Shown here piece after piece: positions 58,789 through 64,000 of a stretch of 64,000 bases of DNA; the stretch's first letter is position 1, and each line of letters begins with the position of its first letter. Location of the stretch: positions 1-64,000 of the forward strand of contig NZ_AKJX01000178.1 of NCBI RefSeq assembly GCF_000276605.1, given 5' to 3'. Source of the stretch: Acidovorax sp. CF316. GTDB lineage: Bacteria > Pseudomonadota > Gammaproteobacteria > Burkholderiales > Burkholderiaceae_C. Below the pieces are notes generated by a model. It saw only the letters and a list, made by a program, of their open reading frames with translations. It was not told the DNA's origin and did not search any database. The translations under genes were made by a program, and so were the position numbers.

Positions 58789-58847
58789 AGGTTAGGGTCC
58801 GCTCGCCGATGCGCACATCTACAAAAATCAGATTCGCTTGTACTTTC
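58789..58847 (-). promoter_or_regulatory. AraC-type activator site and -10, promoter of the ring-cleavage operon
   Basis: Half-sites GTACAAGCGAATCTG and GTAGATGTGC begin 21 bases apart on the minus strand; -10 TAACCT (58789-58794) starts 34 bases after CGAATCTG. It lies 88 bases before the TTG start. Also 69 bases upstream of the divergent MFS gene, which it may influence. A CCGGTG-AATC-CACCGG inverted repeat adjoins it at 58847-58862. Confidence 0.8.
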
Positions 58848-58915
58848 CGGTGAATCCACCGGCAACGGATCCCGGCGCTGAAAAAATGACCGCGCTGCGT
58901 CCTAGACTCCGGCGC

Positions 58916-60202
58916 ATGAACGCTTTCACGACCCCTTCCACGGGCAGCGCGCAACTGCGCGAGCAACACGATTACCTGCGCCTTCTGGGCGCCCGCGTGA
59001 CGGGTGGGGCCGCCAACCAGATGCTGATGGTGGCGCTGGGCTGGCAGATGTATGACCTGACAGGCAGTGCCTGGGACCTGGGCCTGGTCGGGCTTGCGCA
59101 GTTCCTTCCGGCACTGCTGCTGACCCTGCCCGCCGGGCATCTGGTCGACCAGCACGATCGTCGCCTGCTGCTTGCAGGCAGCTTGGGCCTGCAATGCGCG
59201 GTTGCACTGTGCCTGGCCCTGTCCTGCTTCCACGGGTGGATTGGTTCCCACATGATTCTGGTGCTGTCCATCGCGCTGGGCGCCGCACGGGCGCTGCAGA
59301 TGCCTTCGCAGCAGGCCTTGCTTCCGTCACTGGTACCCACGGCCCTGCTGCCGCGCGCAGTCGCTGCGGCCAGCTCATCGATGCAGGCCGCCGTGATCGC
59401 CGGACCGGCCCTGGGCGGCGTCCTCTATGCGCTGGGCCCCCAGGTCTCGCAGTTGGGACAGCCGGTGGCCCAGGCTGGCGCCAACTGGGGCGCTGCGCTG
59501 GTCTATGCGGTTTCGTTGGCCTTGCTGCTCATCGCGGTGAGCGCCGTGCTGGCGATCCGGCACCGGCCGCTGGAGCGGGTGCGCCGAGCCCCTGGATTGG
59601 CCCAGCTGACCGCTGGCATCCACTTCATCTGGCAGCGCCCCGTGGTCCTGGGTGCCATCTCCCTGGACCTGTTCGCCGTGCTCCTGGGAGGCGCCACCGC
59701 GCTCCTGCCGATCTTCGCGCGCGACATCCTGCACACCGGGCCTGAAGGGCTCGGGATGTTGCGCTCCGCGCCCGCGCTGGGTGCGGTGATCGTGGGCCTG
59801 GGCCTCGCGCGCATGCCAATCAATCGGCGGGTGGGCCGCGCCCTGCTCAGCGCCGTGGCGCTGTTCGGCTGCTCGATGATCGCCTTCGCGTTGACGGCCT
59901 CGTTTTGGGTGGCCTTTGCAGCACTGGCCGTCAGCGGCGCAGCAGACATGGTCAGCGTGGTGATCCGCCAGTCCCTGGTGCAGCTGGAAACCCCGGACGA
60001 GATGCGCGGCCGCGTGGGCGCCGTGAACTCGGTGTTCATCGGCGCCAGCAACCAGCTGGGTGAGTTCGAATCGGGAAGCACCGCCGCCCTGCTGGGGCCC
60101 GTCGGCTCCGTCCTTCTGGGAGGGGTAGGCACCCTTGCCATCGTGTTGCTCTGGACCCGGCTGTTTCCCGCGCTGGCACAGCGCGATCGCTTGCAGTCCT
60201 GA
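58916..60202 (+). CDS. MFS transporter, EntS-like
   Basis: The predicted protein has 428 residues from ATG 58916; the upstream Met at 58886 lacks a ribosome site. Twelve membrane segments with the MFS loop motif GHLVDQHDRRLLL after helix 2 (between helices 2 and 3), and the enterobactin exporter-like pattern GARVTGGAANQMLMVALGWQ and TPDEMRGRVGAVNSVFIGAS, place it in the EntS-like MFS exporter group. It is divergent from the catabolic operon, with the AraC-type site and an inverted repeat in the shared 214-base region. An exporter for a toxic intermediate or unrelated compound is possible. Confidence 0.85.
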   Translation: MNAFTTPSTGSAQLREQHDYLRLLGARVTGGAANQMLMVALGWQMYDLTGSAWDLGLVGLAQFLPALLLTLPAGHLVDQHDRRLLLAGSLGLQCAVALCLALSCFHGWIGSHMILVLSIALGAARALQMPSQQALLPSLVPTALLPRAVAAASSSMQAAVIAGPALGGVLYALGPQVSQLGQPVAQAGANWGAALVYAVSLALLLIAVSAVLAIRHRPLERVRRAPGLAQLTAGIHFIWQRPVVLGAISLDLFAVLLGGATALLPIFARDILHTGPEGLGMLRSAPALGAVIVGLGLARMPINRRVGRALLSAVALFGCSMIAFALTASFWVAFAALAVSGAADMVSVVIRQSLVQLETPDEMRGRVGAVNSVFIGASNQLGEFESGSTAALLGPVGSVLLGGVGTLAIVLLWTRLFPALAQRDRLQS

Positions 60203-60598
60203 GGGCAGGCAGCCACTGGGAACGGGCTTGGGACAGATGGCAGTGTCCCGGCCCCATCAGCGACGGTGCAACGCCGGCAGGCGAGATTCCGTGCCACGCA
60301 AGCAGCCAGGGCGCCAAGCACTTCCCCCTTCATCGGCCCGCGTCCCTCCCGCTCCCTCGGGCCCGCGCCTTGCCGGGTGGTCAGCGCCGTGCCCGACACC
60401 CATCCCGACAAGGTCTTTGCGCGACCTCAGAGGCCGAAACAGGCTCTGCGCGCAGGATGCATTGCCTGAGCACCCTGCAACGGGGCGCGCGGGGCCGGAG
60501 GCAGTCCCGGCGCAAAAGGGTTCGGCAGAGCCGAGCGGGCCACAGGAGGAGGTCGAAGAATGGAGGCTGGGCGCGCGATGGACGCCCAGGTCCCGGGG
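60203..60598. other. Intergenic region between convergent MFS and RND genes
   Basis: There is no credible gene. A small hairpin GGGACA-GATGGCAG-TGTCCC (60230-60249) lies 28 bases after the MFS stop. The rest is GC-rich sequence with no recognised element; longer frames here are shadows of the RND gene. Confidence 0.45.
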
Positions 60599-62998
60599 CT
60601 ACCGGTGCCGTGTGCGCAGCGCGGTGGGCCGCTTCGGCTTGAGCAGAAAATGCGCCAGCGCCGGCAGCAGCACCAGGGCGCCCACCATGTTGACCACGAA
60701 CATGAAGGCCAACAGCACCCCCATGTCCGCCTGGAACTTGATGGGCGAGAGTGCCCAGGTGGCCACTCCGATGGCCAAGGTGATGCCGGTCAGCATCACC
60801 ACCCGGCCGGTGAAGAGCAGCGAGTGGAAATAGGCGGCACGCAGGCTGGCCCCTTCGCGCAATTGCACCAGCATGAGGCTGAGAACATACAGCGCATAGT
60901 CCACGCCAATGCCCACACCCAGCGCCACCACCGGCAGCGTGGCCACCTTGAGGCCGATGCCCAGATGCACCATCAGCGCTTCGGCCAGCACCGAGGTGAC
61001 GGCGAGCGGAATGATGGCGCAGGCTACGGCCCGCCAGGAGCGGAAGGTCAGGTAGCTCAGCAGAACGACCGCTGCGTACACCAGCACCAACATCTGGCGG
61101 TTGGCCTTTTCGACGACGGCGTTGGTGGCGGCCTCGAAACCCGCATTGCCCGCGGCCAACAGGAAGCTCGCGTCCTCGTTGTCGTTGCGCCGGGCGAAAT
61201 CCTCCACGGCCGCGGTCACCCGCTTGAGCGTATCGGCCTTGTGGTCGGCCAGGTAGACCTGCACCTGCAGCAGCGAGAAGCCGGCGTCGACAAGCTGGCG
61301 GGGAGCGCGCGAGCCCGCCGTGTTGAGTGCGCCCTGGTTGGGCTGCAGCTCGTACCAGCGGGGGTTGCCCTCGTTCATCGCCACGGCGGTCTGGCGCGCC
61401 AGCGACGCGAGCGATTGCGTGCTCTCCACGCCAGCGACCTGGCGCAGCTCCCACTCCAGCTCATCCACGCGCTCCAGCACGGCATGCGCCATGGCGCCCT
61501 GCTCCTTGGTGCGCACCATCACGGTCAGCACATCGCTGCTGGTGGCGTAGTGCGCGGTCAGGTAGGCGTTGTCCTGGTTGTAGCGCGACTGGGGGCGCAA
61601 CTCGGGTGCGCCGGCGTCGAGGTCGCCAATCTGCAACAGGCGGGCCTGGTACAGCCCCACCCCGGTCAGCACGACGGCCACGGCGATCGCCGCCTGTGCC
61701 CAGCGCCGGTCGGTGAAACGGCACAGCAGATTCCAGAGCCAGGCGCTTGTGGGATTCTCGCTGTGTTCTGCCCTGGCGGCACGGCGCGCAGCCGCCGCGC
61801 TCACCCCGGTATAGCTCAGCAGCACCGGCAGCAAGATCAGATTGGTGAACACCAGAAGGGCCACCCCCAGGCTGGCGACGATGGCGAGTTGGCGGATGGA
61901 CTGGATATCGATCAGCAGCAGCACGGCAAAGCCGACTGCATCGCATGCCAGCGCAGTGAAGCCCGCCGTGAACAGACGGCGGAAGGTGAAGCGTGCCGCG
62001 ACCAGGCGGTGCATGCCGCGGCCGATGTCCTGCATGATGCCGTTCATCTTCTGCGCGCCATGGCTCATCCCGATGGCGAACACCAGAAAGGGCACCAGCA
62101 CGGCATAGGGGTCGAGTGCAAAACCCAACATGGGCAGCAGGCCCAGCTGCCACACTACGGCGATGATGGAGCACAGCATCACCAGCAGGGTGCTACGCAG
62201 GCAGCGTGTGTACCAGAGCACCACGGCCGTGGCGATGGCTGCGGCCAGGGCAAAGAACAGCAGCACCTGGGTCAGGCCCTCGATCAGGTCACCGGCAACC
62301 TTGGCGAAGCCGGTGATACGCACTTCCAGCCGGTGGTCGCTGTGCTTGGCGCGCAAGGCCTCCAGACGCTCTGACAGCTGCGCATAGTCGAGTGCCAGCC
62401 CGGTCTCCGGGTCGCGCTCCGCCAGCGGCACCAGGACGGCGCTGGACTGGTAATCCCTGGCTACCAATTGGCCGACCTCTCCCGAACGCTCGATGTTCAG
62501 CCGCACGCGCGCCAGCGCTCCAGGCGACCCGTCGTAGCTGTCAGGCATCACCGTGCCGCCCTCGAAGCCGCTCTCGGTCACGGCGGTCCATCGGGTGGAC
62601 GGCGTCCACAGCGACTTCATCTGACCACGCACCACGCCAGGAAGGGCAAACAGATCGTCGTTCAGTGCCCTAAGCCGGGTCAGGTAATCTGCATCCAGGA
62701 TGCTTCCCCCGTCCCGGCGCTCCAGCACCACACGCAGGCTGTTCGCTTGCGAGACGATCTTTTTGCGCTCGGCCAGGTAATTTTGCAGGTAGGGGTGCGA
62801 CAGCGGGAGCATCCCCTCGAAGCTGGCGTTGGATGCCACTCGCGTCGCCTGCCACCCAAGCACCAGGGTCAAGACAAGGCAGACCAGCAGCACGAATGCG
62901 CGGTGGTTGAAGACCGCACGCTCCAGCCGGCTGCCAGAGTCTGCATCGAAGCTCTCGGTCGAGGGAATGTCGGTCACGGTGTGCAGCGCCACGCTCAT
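60599..62998 (-). CDS. RND/MMPL-family transporter
   Basis: The predicted protein has 799 residues. Twelve membrane segments in the order 1 + 5 + 1 + 5 with large periplasmic loops after helices 1 and 7. The sterol-sensing-like region FALAAAIATAVVLWYTRCLR...DPYAVLVPFLVFAIGMSHGA and GVGIGVDYALYVLSLMLVQL near the second half match RND lipid or hydrophobic-compound exporters (HpnN/MmpL type). ATG 62998 overlaps the stop of the YCF48-type gene by four bases. Such pairs, often with DUF1302 and DUF1329 genes, accompany degradation of hydrophobic substrates. Confidence 0.88.
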   Translation of the reverse strand: MSVALHTVTDIPSTESFDADSGSRLERAVFNHRAFVLLVCLVLTLVLGWQATRVASNASFEGMLPLSHPYLQNYLAERKKIVSQANSLRVVLERRDGGSILDADYLTRLRALNDDLFALPGVVRGQMKSLWTPSTRWTAVTESGFEGGTVMPDSYDGSPGALARVRLNIERSGEVGQLVARDYQSSAVLVPLAERDPETGLALDYAQLSERLEALRAKHSDHRLEVRITGFAKVAGDLIEGLTQVLLFFALAAAIATAVVLWYTRCLRSTLLVMLCSIIAVVWQLGLLPMLGFALDPYAVLVPFLVFAIGMSHGAQKMNGIMQDIGRGMHRLVAARFTFRRLFTAGFTALACDAVGFAVLLLIDIQSIRQLAIVASLGVALLVFTNLILLPVLLSYTGVSAAAARRAARAEHSENPTSAWLWNLLCRFTDRRWAQAAIAVAVVLTGVGLYQARLLQIGDLDAGAPELRPQSRYNQDNAYLTAHYATSSDVLTVMVRTKEQGAMAHAVLERVDELEWELRQVAGVESTQSLASLARQTAVAMNEGNPRWYELQPNQGALNTAGSRAPRQLVDAGFSLLQVQVYLADHKADTLKRVTAAVEDFARRNDNEDASFLLAAGNAGFEAATNAVVEKANRQMLVLVYAAVVLLSYLTFRSWRAVACAIIPLAVTSVLAEALMVHLGIGLKVATLPVVALGVGIGVDYALYVLSLMLVQLREGASLRAAYFHSLLFTGRVVMLTGITLAIGVATWALSPIKFQADMGVLLAFMFVVNMVGALVLLPALAHFLLKPKRPTALRTRHR

Positions 62999-64000
62999 AC
63001 AGGGGACTTCCTAACGGAAGAAGAAGGAGAAGAAGATGCGGCGGCCGTCAATTCGGCCGGCGTCAATCGCAGCAGGCCACGCATGCCGACGAGGAGCACG
63101 GTGCCATCGTCGGCTTCTGCCAGCCCCGTGAAAGGAAAGCGCTGCGGCAGCGCCAGGGGGTGAAAGCGCTGGCCACCATCACGGCTCAGCAGCACCTGGC
63201 CTGCAGCGCCCACCAGCAGCACGCTGCCGTCGGCCAGTTGGGTGCCCGCGACCAGGGAGGCATCCACGGGCGTCTGCACCGCCGTCCAGGCATCGCCCGG
63301 TTCGGCACTGCGCCACAGCTTGCCGCGCAGCCCCAGCATCAGCAGCGACCCCTCACGCAGCGCCAGCGCGCCAAACAGGCTGCCGTTGGAAGGCGATGGC
63401 TGGGCCGAGAAATTTCCGCTCACGCCACCGGTGCGGCGGCCCAAAACCAGCCCTTGCTCACCGAACAACAACTGCTCCCCTTTTCGGGAGACCAGGCCGT
63501 AGTAGCTCAGGCCATCCGGGTTGGGCAGCCGGTGCATCTGCGATTGCCACTCCCGCCCGCCATCGGTGCTGGAGAAGGCCAGTCCATAGGCGCCCACCGC
63601 CCACAGCGCGCCATCGTCACCGAGCGCAATGTCCAGCAACGGCTTGTCGGCCCCTTCTGCGACCAGGCGCTGTGCATCCTCCACCAGCAGATTGCCCTGG
63701 GCCATGGCCTCGCTGCCGGGTGGGCTGGCCTGCAGCTGTGCCTGCGCCGCCTGCAGAGCCAGCCGGGCCGCTGTCTGGCCATCGAGACACCGGCGCCAAC
63801 TCGCGCCGCCATCCTCGGTGGCCAGAACCACGCCCATGCTTCCGACGGCCCAGCCGCGCTGCGCATCGGCGAATCGCAGCGCCGTGAGCGTGCAGCTCAC
63901 CGGCACCCGAGCCTGCACCCAGCTCTGGCCCCCATCGTTCGAGTAAATGACCAGGCCACGCTCGCCCACCGCCACCATCCGCTTGCCTGCACGGGCCACT
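62995..64000 (-). CDS. YCF48-type beta-propeller protein, partial at right edge
   Basis: Visible part about 335 residues, open at the window edge; the first codon seen (GTG, 63999) is probably internal. Six to seven repeated blades of the form VAVGERGLVIYSNDGGQSW, GAYGLAFSSTDGGREWQ, VGAAGQVLLSRDGGQRF match YCF48/Hcf136-type or sialidase-like propellers, generally exported. Stop overlaps the RND gene start (ATGA). In related clusters this protein is paired with the RND transporter and may assemble with it. Confidence 0.82.
   Translation of the reverse strand, partial: VARAGKRMVAVGERGLVIYSNDGGQSWVQARVPVSCTLTALRFADAQRGWAVGSMGVVLATEDGGASWRRCLDGQTAARLALQAAQAQLQASPPGSEAMAQGNLLVEDAQRLVAEGADKPLLDIALGDDGALWAVGAYGLAFSSTDGGREWQSQMHRLPNPDGLSYYGLVSRKGEQLLFGEQGLVLGRRTGGVSGNFSAQPSPSNGSLFGALALREGSLLMLGLRGKLWRSAEPGDAWTAVQTPVDASLVAGTQLADGSVLLVGAAGQVLLSRDGGQRFHPLALPQRFPFTGLAEADDGTVLLVGMRGLLRLTPAELTAAASSSPSSSVRKSPV

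Noticed and set aside
60560-62374. Plus-strand frame of about 604 codons
   Set aside because: Antisense to the twelve-helix RND gene; His/Gln-rich shadow.
1-64000. CRISPR array, tRNA, rRNA, insertion sequence or prophage
   Set aside because: No repeated-spacer structure, cloverleaf, rRNA core sequence, transposase or phage structural gene was noticed on reading; a dedicated search was not possible.

Overview
The window is high-GC DNA from a betaproteobacterium of the order Burkholderiales, most likely the family Comamonadaceae. The basis is the number of tripartite-tricarboxylate (Bug-type) receptors, the imuA-imuB-dnaE2 mutasome cassette, an HU protein with a Lys-rich tail, and many aromatic and acyl-CoA catabolic genes. 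No rRNA, tRNA, insertion sequence or CRISPR array was seen.

Layout. 1-11 kb is a mixed region. It holds a partial ankyrin-like gene, small stress-type proteins, a three-subunit molybdenum aldehyde oxidoreductase (paoABC type), an acyl-CoA ligase remnant, an NmrA-like reductase, an orphan LuxR-type response regulator and an alpha/beta hydrolase. 11.4-19 kb is a DNA-damage region. An unusual exonuclease VII operon (zinc ribbon, DUF5710-XseA fusion, XseB) lies divergent from imuA-imuB-dnaE2, and a perfect LexA box sits just upstream of imuA. The imuA reading frame appears frameshifted. 19.3-20.5 kb holds HU and two small proteins.

20.6-34.2 kb is an ester and acyl-CoA catabolic cluster on the minus strand: acyl-CoA ligase, a complete LivKHMGF ABC importer, a tannase-family lipoprotein, SDR, thiolase and enoyl-CoA hydratase. 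A GAF/PucR-type regulator gene on the plus strand splits it. 34.7-40.2 kb encodes a serine hydrolase, a CaiB-type CoA transferase, a Bug receptor, a porin and a divergent LysR regulator.

40.3-58.7 kb is the most interesting part: a long minus-strand aromatic ring-cleavage region. Its main operon encodes two 4,5-dihydroxyphthalate-decarboxylase-like proteins, LigJ (4-oxalomesaconate hydratase), a second amidohydrolase, a Bug receptor, a LigB-type dioxygenase without LigA, an HpcH/HpaI aldolase, a ThDP enzyme and a LivK-like protein. An AraC regulator follows, then a beta-propeller lactonase-like protein, a PD40 protein, another Bug receptor, a chemoreceptor and an aldehyde dehydrogenase. Three promoters here share a direct-repeat site, with half-sites 21 bp apart, and a TAnCCT -10 element exactly 34 bp beyond the shared CGAATCTG core. 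They therefore look like one regulon, probably of the local AraC protein. 58.9-64 kb holds an MFS exporter, an RND/MMPL transporter and a partial YCF48-type beta-propeller gene.

Working model (inference): porins, Bug receptors and ABC importers bring in aromatic carboxylates or esters. The first cluster hydrolyses an ester and shortens an acyl side chain. The AraC-controlled cluster decarboxylates and opens a polycarboxylated or trihydroxylated ring, then passes the product through LigJ and an aldolase to pyruvate-level intermediates.
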